This document shows positions 6,739 through 13,921 of a stretch of DNA of 64,000 nucleotides, piece after piece. A program made the translations under genes and the position numbers. Source of the DNA: Acidobacteriota bacterium (GTDB lineage Bacteria; Pseudomonadota; Alphaproteobacteria; Caulobacterales; Hyphomonadaceae); the NCBI GenBank assembly GCA_016712445.1, contig JADJRB010000001.1, forward strand, positions 310,001 through 374,000, read 5' to 3'. Under the pieces are notes generated by a model. That model was not told the DNA's origin and made no database searches. It worked only from the letters and a program-made list of their open reading frames with translations. Position 1 is the first letter of the stretch; each line of letters begins with the position of its first letter.

Positions 6739-7458
6739 GTGATTGCTCTCTCGCTCAATCCCGATCTCGATGTCTCGAAGCTCGCCGCTGACTATGCGCT
6801 CGGCGGCAAGGTCCGCATCGCCCATGTGCTGACGCCGGAGAGCGCAGAGGCGCTGGCGGCCTGCCTGGAAACCGAGACCCCCTACAAGATCGTCACCTTG
6901 AACGGCGAAGGGTTGCCGGCTCAATTGCACAGCCAGAACATTCCCTGGCATGATCCGGGCATTCGCAGCGCGGTTGAACGCGCGCGTGACCGGTTCAGCT
7001 ATGTCTACAAGTCATTCCCGATGCTGGCGGCCTATGAACGCGGCGAACATCCCGGCCATGCCTTGCACGCGGTCTACGAATTCCTGAACAGCCGCCCGTT
7101 TATCGAACTGGTCAAATCGGTCACCGGCCATCACGATGTGGTCCGCGCCGATGCACAGGCAACGCGTTATGAGCCCGGCTGTTTCCTGACCACCCATAAC
7201 GACTTTCAGCCAGGACACCGCCGCCGCGCCGCTTACGTCCTCGGCATGACACGGCGCTGGAGAATCGACTGGGGCGGCCTGTTGATCTTCTTCGACGAAG
7301 CCGGTCACGTCACCGCCGGGGATATGCCGGGCTTCAACACGCTCGACCTGTTCACGACGCCGCGCCTGCATGCGGTCACCCAGGTATCGCTGTTTGCCGG
7401 GGCGCCTCGCCATTCAATCACCGGCTGGGCCCGCGCCGCCGAAACCGCGCAGGACTGA
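6739..7458 (+). CDS. 2-oxoglutarate/Fe(II)-dependent oxygenase, prolyl-hydroxylase-like
   Basis: A 239-aa protein with a double-stranded beta-helix iron site: His153-x-Asp155 (TTHND), distal His211 (PRLHAVTQV) and Arg224 (PRHSITGW) to hold 2-oxoglutarate. The layout, with tyrosine before the HxD and a GGLLIFF strand between, fits the prolyl 4-hydroxylase-like family. The start is a GTG; no ATG lies upstream in frame that fits. The substrate is unknown; protein or amino-acid hydroxylation is the usual reaction. A stand-alone gene. Confidence 0.82.
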   Translation: MIALSLNPDLDVSKLAADYALGGKVRIAHVLTPESAEALAACLETETPYKIVTLNGEGLPAQLHSQNIPWHDPGIRSAVERARDRFSYVYKSFPMLAAYERGEHPGHALHAVYEFLNSRPFIELVKSVTGHHDVVRADAQATRYEPGCFLTTHNDFQPGHRRRAAYVLGMTRRWRIDWGGLLIFFDEAGHVTAGDMPGFNTLDLFTTPRLHAVTQVSLFAGAPRHSITGWARAAETAQD

Positions 7459-7585
7459 CCGCGCCGCACTTACGCAACCTTTTTGGCCCCTTCGCCAAAC
7501 AAAATAACAAGCCGCGTCAAGCGCTTGTAAAATAGTTGTCCAAAACTTACGCCCCCCCTCCGCACGCGGAGTTATACTGCGTGGC

Positions 7586-7972
7586 ATGTACTCCATCGCC
7601 CGCCTCCGCAGCCACCCGCACTTCGCGCCCTTCTTCGCGCATGTGCATCCGCTGTGCTGGTTGATCCTCTGGTGGGAGCTCAACCGCCTGCTCCGCTGGT
7701 TCAACGCCTACGGAATCGGGAACGCGCTCTACTCGGTCAACGAATGGGGCTTCGTCGACATCCACTGTGTCGTCGCCAAGCCAGACCCCAACGCCTACAA
7801 GCCCGCCCAGCGAACCTTCCGTCCCCTGACGGACCCCTCGTGGGAGTCTGCCGTTCCAGCTTGTCTCGACACCGAGGCAACGCTCGAAGCCATCCTCCCG
7901 CGTTTCGCAGGGAAGATGTCACCGCAGGCAACGCAGGGGGGCTCAGCCCTAACGCTCCTCGACACCTCCTAG
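7586..7972 (+). CDS. Hypothetical protein, 128 aa
   Basis: I do not recognise the family. The protein is aromatic-rich at its N-terminus, with a hydrophobic stretch around residues 17-35 (FAHVHPLCWLILWWELNRLL) that could be a membrane-associated helix. It is followed by a soluble part (YSVNEWGFVDIHCVVAKPD) and a C-terminal tail of low complexity. The final 30 residues run up to the tandem hairpin repeats that begin at 7984, so the true end of the ancestral protein may have been altered. No clear Shine-Dalgarno is visible, and a TTATACTG box lies about 15 bases before the ATG. Confidence 0.55.
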   Translation: MYSIARLRSHPHFAPFFAHVHPLCWLILWWELNRLLRWFNAYGIGNALYSVNEWGFVDIHCVVAKPDPNAYKPAQRTFRPLTDPSWESAVPACLDTEATLEAILPRFAGKMSPQATQGGSALTLLDTS

Positions 7973-7983
7973 ACTCCGCTCAT

Positions 7984-8103
7984 CCCGGCGAAAGCCGGGA
8001 CCCAGTGCATCCATCTGCACCCTCTCCGCAGATGCCTGCGAAGGCAGGCATCCAGCTGCAACCCTCAAGGCAAAACACCTCGACCCCTGCCTGCGCAGGG
8101 GTC
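7984..8103. repeat. Three tandem intergenic hairpin repeats
   Basis: Three perfect short hairpins follow each other at about 50-bp spacing. They are CCCGGC-gaaa-GCCGGG (7984-7999), ATGCCTGC-gaag-GCAGGCAT (8032-8051) and GACCCCTGC-ctgc-GCAGGGGTC (8082-8103). The first two are followed by near-identical words (ACCCAGTGC, ATCCAGCTGC), and GTCTGCGG follows the third. This is the style of dispersed palindromic element found between genes in many alphaproteobacteria. They lie between a hypothetical gene and ttcA. Confidence 0.75.
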
Positions 8104-8203
8104 TGCGGAAAGCTCACATCAAGAACCAGAAACCGGCCGGCTCACCCCCGCGTCCGGCCACACGTGCTTGCCCGGGCGGCCTGCGCATGGCAAATCCCCG
8201 CGC

Positions 8204-9088
8204 ATGCCCGACACGCTTGCCCCCGCCCCGCAGCTCTTCGCCAACGCGCCCGCCTCCGTCAGCTTCAAGAAGCTGCGCAAACGCCTCGTGCGCGGCGCCC
8301 AGGAAGTCATCGACACCTACGGCCTGATCGACCGCCGCGCCGTTGAAAGCGGCGCGCGGCCCCGTCCGAAATGGCTGGTCTGCCTGTCGGGCGGCAAGGA
8401 TTCCTATGGCCTCCTCGCCGTGCTGATGGACCTTGCCTGGCAGGGCGCCCTGCCGGTCGACCTCATCGCCTGCAATCTCGACCAGGGACAGCCCGGCTTT
8501 CCGAAACACGTGCTGCCCGACTGGCTCGCCTCGGTCGGGGTGCCTTACAAGATCATCACCGAAGACACCTATTCGATCGTCACCGAAAAGGTCGAAGCCG
8601 GCCGCACCTATTGCTCGATGTGCTCGCGCCTGCGCCGCGGCATCCTCTACCGCGTCGCGCGCGAGGAGGGCTGCGAGGCCATCGTGCTCGGCCACCACCG
8701 CGACGACGCGCTGGCAACCTTCATGATGAACCTCGTGCATGGCGGCCGGCTTGCCGCGATGCCGCCGAAGCTGCTCAACGATGAAGGCGACGTGATGGTG
8801 CTCCGTCCCCTGATCACCGCCGCCGAGGACGACCTCGCGAAATTCGCCGAGGCGATGCAGTTCCCGATCATCCCCTGCAATCTCTGCGGCAGCCAGGACG
8901 GCCTGCAGCGCGTCCAGATGAACCAGCTGCTCAGCGACTGGGAGCGAAAGAAGCCGGGCACACGGCAAGTCATGGCGCACGCTCTCGCGACCCTGCGCCC
9001 GAGCCACCTGCACGATCCGTCGGTATTCGACTTCAAGTCCCTCGCCCCCGGCGGCGCCGGCGAGCACGATCCCAACGTGCCGTTCTAG
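8204..9088 (+). CDS. ttcA: tRNA 2-thiocytidine biosynthesis protein TtcA
   Basis: TtcA thiolates cytidine 32 of certain tRNAs using ATP and an iron-sulfur cluster. The 294-aa product has the PP-loop SGGKDS (residues 62-67), a CSMC pair (about 136-139) and a third cysteine pair CNLC (about 224-227), plus the family phrases LGHHRDDALATFMMN and ARPS-like LRPSHLHDPSVFDF near the end. The ATG at 8204 is preferred to a TTG at 8168 because the extra twelve residues look like low-complexity leader. Its stop overlaps the stop of the convergent protease gene by four bases. Confidence 0.93.
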   Translation: MPDTLAPAPQLFANAPASVSFKKLRKRLVRGAQEVIDTYGLIDRRAVESGARPRPKWLVCLSGGKDSYGLLAVLMDLAWQGALPVDLIACNLDQGQPGFPKHVLPDWLASVGVPYKIITEDTYSIVTEKVEAGRTYCSMCSRLRRGILYRVAREEGCEAIVLGHHRDDALATFMMNLVHGGRLAAMPPKLLNDEGDVMVLRPLITAAEDDLAKFAEAMQFPIIPCNLCGSQDGLQRVQMNQLLSDWERKKPGTRQVMAHALATLRPSHLHDPSVFDFKSLAPGGAGEHDPNVPF

Positions 9089-10026
9089 CGGGCGGTCGCC
9101 GCGAGACTGAGGCCTGTTTCCTCCGCGATCCAGCCGGCGTAGGCCGACACGCGCGTGTAGATGCCCGGCGCGCCGCCGCGCGCGCAGCCGAGGCCCCAGC
9201 TGACCACGCCCACCTGTACCGGCCGGCCGTCCGGCCCTTCGCCGGCCAATGGCCCGCCGCTGTCGCCCTGGCAGGAATCGACGCCGCGCGCCCCGGCGCA
9301 GATCTGCCGTGCCGGATCGATCTGCACATCACCGTAGGCCGCCGACAGTCCGAGCTCGCCGATCACCGCGCGCACCTGCGCCTGGCAGGCCGCAGCTTCC
9401 ACGACTGGCACCGCCGCTTCCTGCAGCGTCAGGTTCGGCGCCCGGATCAGGCGGCCCGAATGGCTGCGGCCTTCGACATTCGGGGCACCTTCGGATGTCT
9501 TGCCGAAACCCGCCGCCGTCACGAACGGGAAAGGTCCGTCAAGGCTCGTCCCGCCGCCCACAAATCCGGCGAGCGGCATGAGCGGCCCGGTCCAGGCGCC
9601 GCTGATGCGCAGCAAGGCGATGTCGTCGCCGCCTTCCGGCGCACCCGGCTCATAGCCCGGATGCACGACGAAGCCGGTCACCCGGAACACCGCCCCGGAG
9701 CGGGTGTCCCGCAGGTCCGCGCGGCCGACGGCGAGGCCCACCGCGCCGACCCGGAACCGCCCGCCGCCATCTTCCGGCTCGGCATAAAGCTGCGCATGGC
9801 CCTGCGCATCAAGCTCGACCCCGTCGAGGCAATGCGCGGCCGTCAGGGCCCAGCCGGGGGCGATCATCGTCGCACCGCATTGATGATCCACGGAATTTCC
9901 GTTCACGGATTGCATCGAGGCAAAGCCCGGCCAATGCTCGATGCGGGCATCGCGCCCGCCGACGATCTGGCCGTGAGCGGCAGGCAACAGGCAGGTAAAG
10001 ACGAGCAGAACAACAAGCCAGCGCAT
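9085..10026 (-). CDS. Secreted trypsin-like serine protease
   Basis: A 313-aa S1-family protease with a complete triad: His in LTAAHCL, Asp in GDDIALLRI and Ser in SCQGDSGGPL. An Asp six residues before that Ser (position 189 in chymotrypsin numbering) predicts cleavage after Arg or Lys. The signal peptide (WLVVLLVFTCLLPAAHG) runs almost directly into IVGGRDA, so there is hardly any propeptide. Paired cysteines (around the His, in the Ser region and in GLGCARG) fit disulfides. The product should act outside the cytoplasm. It stands alone, convergent with ttcA. Confidence 0.9.
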   Translation of the reverse strand: MRWLVVLLVFTCLLPAAHGQIVGGRDARIEHWPGFASMQSVNGNSVDHQCGATMIAPGWALTAAHCLDGVELDAQGHAQLYAEPEDGGGRFRVGAVGLAVGRADLRDTRSGAVFRVTGFVVHPGYEPGAPEGGDDIALLRISGAWTGPLMPLAGFVGGGTSLDGPFPFVTAAGFGKTSEGAPNVEGRSHSGRLIRAPNLTLQEAAVPVVEAAACQAQVRAVIGELGLSAAYGDVQIDPARQICAGARGVDSCQGDSGGPLAGEGPDGRPVQVGVVSWGLGCARGGAPGIYTRVSAYAGWIAEETGLSLAATAR

Positions 10027-10053
10027 GGCGGCTTCCCTTCAGTCTCCTGAAGG

Positions 10054-10065
10054 GGAGTGCACTCC
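10054..10065. promoter_or_regulatory. 12-bp perfect palindrome upstream of the protease gene
   Basis: GGAGTGCACTCC lies 28 bp before the protease ATG, next to a second short inverted repeat (CTTCA-N6-TGAAG at 10037-10052). The pair could be an operator, or structure in the 5' leader of the protease mRNA. Only symmetry and position support this. Confidence 0.3.
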
Positions 10066-10118
10066 AATCAGACCGCGCCGTCAAGACGGCGTGGCCGAAT
10101 GCGCGCCGGGCGCCTCGC

Positions 10119-10511
10119 TCAGCTCCGCTCGATCCGGGCCTCGAGCGCCACCTGCCGGCGGTAGATTTCCCACAACATCTTGTGGGGGCTGAGCTCCATG
10201 AATTCAGCCTCGGACAGAGGTGGCTCCGGCGGCGAGGATGGCGGCGCTGCGCCGCCGCCGGGGGAGGACCGGCCACCGCCGCCGCCGCTGTTCGACCAGT
10301 AGGTGCCTGCCGCCAGCAACAGCGCGCTGCCGCCCATCAGGCCGAAGATCAGCTGGCCGAGTTCGACCGTGAGCTGCATGGTCAGGCTGCGCCCCATGCC
10401 GGCGAACAGGTCCGGCTCGGCGCCGAGGAATATGAAGAACATGACGAAGAAAAGCGTGACGGCAATCGTCAGCCCCACCGCCATCAGTGTCGTGAATTTG
10501 CTCATCTTCAT
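10119..10511 (-). CDS. Small membrane protein with Gly/Pro-rich linker
   Basis: A 130-aa protein that I cannot assign to a family. Two transmembrane helices (LMAVGLTIAVTLFFVMFFIFL and LGQLIFGLMGGSALLLAAG) are followed by a glycine- and proline-rich linker and a short soluble helix containing ELSPHKMLWEIYRRQ. The start at 10511 is chosen because GAGGGGAG precedes it at a normal distance; a longer frame adds only basic residues. It is the third gene of a minus-strand run beginning with the PepSY protein. Confidence 0.65.
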   Translation of the reverse strand: MKMSKFTTLMAVGLTIAVTLFFVMFFIFLGAEPDLFAGMGRSLTMQLTVELGQLIFGLMGGSALLLAAGTYWSNSGGGGGRSSPGGGAAPPSSPPEPPLSEAEFMELSPHKMLWEIYRRQVALEARIERS

Positions 10512-10530
10512 GCGGACTCGCTCCCCTCGG

Positions 10531-10821
10531 TTACGTTTCAGTCGCATCGTCCGTCTTCGGACGGAATTTTATTCTTGGCGCCTTGATCACCGTACCCGCC
10601 TTCAGCGTCAGGCCATCGAGAACCAGCGCATCCCATAGAGACGCGATCTTCGTGCTGAGCTCAGCTAGGGCCGCCTGCTCCGCTTCAAGGTGCGCGGTGA
10701 CGCTGGCGGGCAGCGCGCCGCGATAGAACGCGTCCCAGAATCCGGTCTCTTCGGCGAGCTTTGCTTCGCGCCTTGTCCGCTCGTCCACCGCTGCCTTGTA
10801 TGCCACCTCAAGATCGCTCAT
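10531..10821 (-). CDS. Hypothetical coiled-coil protein, 96 aa
   Basis: No known family is recognised. The product begins MSDLEVAYKAAVDERTRREAK and is mostly charged helix up to residue 65, suggesting a coiled coil, with a short basic beta-like tail (TVIKAPRIKFRPK). The start at 10821 gives a protein that begins eight bases after the stop of the PepSY gene, so co-transcription is likely. The role is unknown; it may be a partner of the neighbouring membrane proteins. Confidence 0.6.
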   Translation of the reverse strand: MSDLEVAYKAAVDERTRREAKLAEETGFWDAFYRGALPASVTAHLEAEQAALAELSTKIASLWDALVLDGLTLKAGTVIKAPRIKFRPKTDDATET

Positions 10822-10828
10822 GCCCGGC

Positions 10829-11536
10829 CTATTTAAGCAACCGTCCCTTGACCAGGCGGTCGACGACCAGCCAGACACCGGCCAGGACAAGCACGAGGCT
10901 CGCGAAGGCGAACAGCTTCATCCACCAGGTCGAGATCGTCTCCCGGTTCGTCCAGTCCATGATGTGAAGCCCCCAGAACAGGTCGAACGTGCGCCACCAT
11001 CCGGTCCGCACCGCTGCGATGTCGCCCGCTTGCGGATCAATCCAGAAAGTCGCCTTGTCCGCGCCCTCGAACTCCGCGCGCCACATCGCCCGGCCGGCGC
11101 CACGGCCCGCTTCGCGCGGCGCGGGGTCGGCGAGCGTCAGCGCCGCTAGCTTGCCGTCGCCCGCCCAGCCTTCGTCCGCCAGGCGGCGCGCATCTTCCTC
11201 CGTGACCGGAGAAAGCGCCGCGCCGGTCTCGGCATCGAACAGGGCTTTGCCCGAATGCGTTTCCGCTTCCCAGACTGCCCGGCCGAGCCAGGGCTTCAGC
11301 CGCAGCGCCATCACCGGCTCACCGGCTGCGCCAAGGATATCCTCCACCGGCACGAGATCGTCCGGCACCGAAGTCATCATCGCGTGGGCGCCGCTGCGCA
11401 GGTGTTCGCCGCGCACTTCCTCGATCGGCCGGATCGTGAAGATCAGGCCCGAGAGCACCCAAAGCACGACCTGCGCGCCCACGATGAGCCCAAGCACATT
11501 GTGACTCTGGCGCACGAGGCGCAGAACTTTCGACAT
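10829..11536 (-). CDS. PepSY-domain membrane protein
   Basis: A 235-aa protein with an N-terminal helix that starts RQSHNVLGLIVGAQVVLWVLSGLI, a periplasmic region with two PepSY-like units (around residues 75-115 and 145-180, including FWIDPQAGDIAAVRTG), and a C-terminal helix (LFAFASLVLVLAGVWLVVDRL). The signature WRTFDLFWGLHIMDW is typical of PepSY-associated transmembrane proteins, which often accompany siderophore uptake or reductases. There is no reductase domain here. It leads an apparent operon with two small genes and lies 24 bp after a secreted protein gene. Confidence 0.78.
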   Translation of the reverse strand: MSKVLRLVRQSHNVLGLIVGAQVVLWVLSGLIFTIRPIEEVRGEHLRSGAHAMMTSVPDDLVPVEDILGAAGEPVMALRLKPWLGRAVWEAETHSGKALFDAETGAALSPVTEEDARRLADEGWAGDGKLAALTLADPAPREAGRGAGRAMWRAEFEGADKATFWIDPQAGDIAAVRTGWWRTFDLFWGLHIMDWTNRETISTWWMKLFAFASLVLVLAGVWLVVDRLVKGRLLK

Positions 11537-11560
11537 GCAGTTTCCCCCGCCTCGTCCGGA

Positions 11561-12274
11561 TCAGTCGGCGTTGCCCGATTCCAGCACCAACGTGTACGGA
11601 ATGAATATCTCGAGTTCCAGCGGACCCGAGGGCTGCGTGATGATCCGGCTTTCCAGACCGGTCAGCGTCACGCTGGCGGGCGCAAACGCGGCCTGCAGGC
11701 CTTTGACCTCCGCCGCAATGTCGGCCACAAGGTCGGCGCGGTGCTTGGCGACGTCGCGGGCGCCGATGAACTGGTCATCGCCGAGATAGGCTTCCGAGCG
11801 ACCGGCGGTCTGGATCTCCTCGACGAAGGTCTTCGCCCGCGCCATCAGCCGCTCAAAGGACTCGTCCTTGCGCGTATCGATGTTGAGCGTCAGCGTGAAA
11901 CGGCCTGTGCCGCTATAGTCGGCGCGGTAGACATCGGTGAACAGGACCGTGTCGATGTCGGACGTCGACTGGCCGAGCTCGCCGCCCGCAAGGCTGAACC
12001 CGTCCGTCTTGGCAGCCTTCGCTTTCAGGCGGTTGAACATCGTCTCCAGTTCCTTGCTGCGCTCGGCGGTGTCGCGCGTCGCGCTCTGGAAGGTCACCGC
12101 CACCAGCACGAAATCGGCCGGGATCTGGCGATAGACGGCCGGCGCGCTGCGCATGTCGACATCATCGATGCGGTTGGCGGTGACGATCATCCGCTCCATG
12201 TCCTGGGCGCTGGCGGCCCCGCAGAAGGCCGAAGACAGGCAGGTCATGGCGAACAAAGCAGACGTGAAGCGCAT
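11561..12274 (-). CDS. Periplasmic protein, weakly SIMPL (DUF541)-like
   Basis: A 237-aa exported protein with signal peptide FTSALFAMTCLSSAFCGAASA. The body alternates strands and long helices (FVLVAVTFQSATRDTAERSKELETMF, then FTLTLNID, LMARAKTFVEEI, VADIAAEVKGLQAAF, and a final strand pair). This recalls SIMPL/DUF541 proteins, but I rate the match as weak. Curiously the mature N-terminus (MERMIVTANRID) resembles the opening of TonB-dependent receptors, although no barrel follows. It sits first in the minus-strand group, divergent from a TetR gene with a palindrome between them. Confidence 0.6.
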   Translation of the reverse strand: MRFTSALFAMTCLSSAFCGAASAQDMERMIVTANRIDDVDMRSAPAVYRQIPADFVLVAVTFQSATRDTAERSKELETMFNRLKAKAAKTDGFSLAGGELGQSTSDIDTVLFTDVYRADYSGTGRFTLTLNIDTRKDESFERLMARAKTFVEEIQTAGRSEAYLGDDQFIGARDVAKHRADLVADIAAEVKGLQAAFAPASVTLTGLESRIITQPSGPLELEIFIPYTLVLESGNAD

Positions 12275-12306
12275 TTTCGTATCTCCCTTTGAAGACCGCG
12301 ACGCTC

Positions 12307-12328
12307 TGACAGTCCTCGAGAGGTGTCA
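12307..12328. promoter_or_regulatory. Imperfect 22-bp palindrome, candidate TetR operator
   Basis: TGACAGTCCTC/GAGAGGTGTCA is symmetrical at eight of eleven positions and lies in the 111-bp gap between the divergent SIMPL-like gene and the TetR gene. Length and position fit a TetR-type operator that controls both directions. Confidence 0.45.
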
Positions 12329-12350
12329 ACCGGAGCCCCTTCCAAAGGGC

Positions 12351-12378
12351 TTGACGGCGAGATGGATTTATTTATCAT
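12351..12378 (+). promoter_or_regulatory. Promoter of the TetR gene, likely leaderless mRNA
   Basis: TTGACG (12351-12356) and TATCAT (12373-12378) are separated by 16 bp, close to the sigma-70 consensus. Transcription should begin about seven bases further, at or next to the A of the ATG at 12386. There is no Shine-Dalgarno before that ATG, so the message is probably leaderless. Confidence 0.5.
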
Positions 12379-12385
12379 CACCGTT

Positions 12386-12943
12386 ATGCCAAAAATAGTC
12401 GACCATGAAGAACGCCGCCGCGCCCTCGCCACAGCTGCCGTGGACGCGATCGCCGAAGGCGGACTTGAAGACGTTCGCCTCGCCGACATCGCGCGCGCAG
12501 CCGGCGTGACGACCGGTGCGATCGCCCACTACTTTCCGGACAAGGACGCGGTGCTCGCGGCCGCCCTCGAAGAAGTCTGCACCCGCCTGCTCGCGCGCAT
12601 TGGAACGCCGGACGGGCCGCCATCCCTCGCGGAGATTGCCGAGGCGCTTCCGGTCAACAAAGAGATGCGGAAGGCCTGGCGCGTGTGGCTCGCCTATTGG
12701 GGCCGGGCGCCTTTCTCCGAGAAGCTGCGGCTGATCCACCAGCAATACTATCTTGATATCGAGACGGCGCTTTTTGAAGACCTGCAGCACGCCGTGCCGG
12801 ATGCCCGGCGCACGGCGCAGGCGATCATTGCGGTCGTCGACGGCGTCGGCACGCGCGCGACGCTTGAGCCTGAAAGCTGGCCGCCGGCGCGCCAGCGCGC
12901 CTTGCTCTCGCAGCTCCTGTCGCCCCTTCTGCCCGCCCCCTGA
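12386..12943 (+). CDS. TetR/AcrR-family regulator
   Basis: A 185-aa repressor-like protein. The N-terminal helix-turn-helix is ALATAAVDAIAEGGLEDVRLADIARAAGVTTGAIAHYFPDKD, a textbook TetR DNA-binding domain. The C-terminal ligand domain contains WRVWLAYWGRAPF, as in BetI-like members. Start codons further upstream (12323, 12362) were rejected because the promoter at 12351-12378 overlaps them. It is followed 23 bp later by a phytanoyl-CoA dioxygenase gene, which it may regulate. A palindrome at 12307-12328 is the likely operator. Confidence 0.88.
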   Translation: MPKIVDHEERRRALATAAVDAIAEGGLEDVRLADIARAAGVTTGAIAHYFPDKDAVLAAALEEVCTRLLARIGTPDGPPSLAEIAEALPVNKEMRKAWRVWLAYWGRAPFSEKLRLIHQQYYLDIETALFEDLQHAVPDARRTAQAIIAVVDGVGTRATLEPESWPPARQRALLSQLLSPLLPAP

Positions 12944-12966
12944 CCCCAACCGCGAAAGGACTTCCC

Positions 12967-13857
12967 ATGCCTGCCCTGCGACACCTGCCCGCAACCGCGC
13001 CTGTCGATGAAGTCCTGAAGGTGATTGCCGAAGACGCGGCCGTGATCATCGACGGGGTGATGAGCCCTGAGCTTCTAGGCCGTGTACGGACGGAAATCAT
13101 GCCGTATGTCGAGGCGACACCGCCCGGCCGCGACGACTTCACCGGCGACCGGACAACGCGCACCGGCGCGCTGGTTGCGCGCTCGCCCGCCTGCCGCGAG
13201 CTGGTGGCCCATCCGCTGATCACCGCCGCGACGGAGGCCTTCCTGGCGCCCTTCTGCGACCGCTTCCAGCTGCACCTCACGCAGGTCATCCGCATCAAGC
13301 CCGGCCAGAAGGCGCAGGTGCTGCACCGCGACCGCCTCGCCTGGGGCGGGTTCCTGCAGCGCGCGATCGAGCCGCAGCTGAACACGATCTGGGCCGTTTC
13401 GGATTTCACAAGAGAGAACGGCGCCACCCGCGTGGTGCCCGGCAGCCATATGTGGGACGACGGCCGCGGCGCGCACGAAGACGAGATCACCTATGCCGAG
13501 ATGAAAGCGGGCTCGGTCATCCTTTACACGGGGTCCGTCATCCATTCCGGCGGCGCCAATGTCTCGGACGGCGACCGGATCGGCATCAACATCACCTATT
13601 CGCTGGGCTGGCTGCGGCAGGAGGAGAACCAGTATCTCTCCTGCCCGCCGGAAATCGCCGCAACGCTGCCGGACGAGCTGCGCCGCCTGATCGGCTATTC
13701 GATGGGCAGCTACGCGCTCGGCTATTTCACGCCGCCGGTTCCGCCCGGCCAGGGCGGCGAGGTCGTGCCACCGGAGACGCTGTTCACCGGCGAAGTGAAG
13801 GGCTGGGGCGATGACCTCTACGCCAAGGTGTCGACGCGGGAAGCGGCGAAGGCCTGA
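12967..13857 (+). CDS. Phytanoyl-CoA dioxygenase (PhyH) family protein
   Basis: A 296-aa Fe(II)/2-oxoglutarate oxygenase. The iron ligands are His120-x-Asp122 (VLHRDRLAWGG) and His193 (GSVIHSGGAN); Arg204 (DGDRIGIN) should bind 2-oxoglutarate. The phrase TRVVPGSHMWDD is characteristic of PhyH proteins, which hydroxylate branched acyl-CoAs or other small molecules. It is in the same direction as, and 23 bp after, the TetR gene; a bidirectional terminator follows. The acyl-CoA dehydrogenase next door is convergent and may work in the same lipid context. Confidence 0.88.
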   Translation: MPALRHLPATAPVDEVLKVIAEDAAVIIDGVMSPELLGRVRTEIMPYVEATPPGRDDFTGDRTTRTGALVARSPACRELVAHPLITAATEAFLAPFCDRFQLHLTQVIRIKPGQKAQVLHRDRLAWGGFLQRAIEPQLNTIWAVSDFTRENGATRVVPGSHMWDDGRGAHEDEITYAEMKAGSVILYTGSVIHSGGANVSDGDRIGINITYSLGWLRQEENQYLSCPPEIAATLPDELRRLIGYSMGSYALGYFTPPVPPGQGGEVVPPETLFTGEVKGWGDDLYAKVSTREAAKA

Positions 13858-13867
13858 GACGAGGCGC

Positions 13868-13896
13868 AAAAAAACGCGCGGTGTTGCCACCGCGCG
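13868..13896. terminator. Intrinsic terminator between convergent genes
   Basis: CGCGCGGTG - TTGC - CACCGCGCG forms a 9-bp stem. On the minus strand it is followed by TTTTTTT, a strong terminator reached from the plus-strand side of the gap. On the plus strand the following CTTCTGCTTTCC is a weaker U-rich tail. It separates the phytanoyl-CoA dioxygenase gene and the acyl-CoA dehydrogenase gene, and serves the latter best. Confidence 0.8.
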
Positions 13897-13921
13897 CTTC
13901 TGCTTTCCATCCGCTGGCGGA

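Noticed and set aside
7984..8103. Possible CRISPR-like repeats
   Set aside because: Only three units, each a different palindrome with no constant repeat or unique spacers, and no cas genes.
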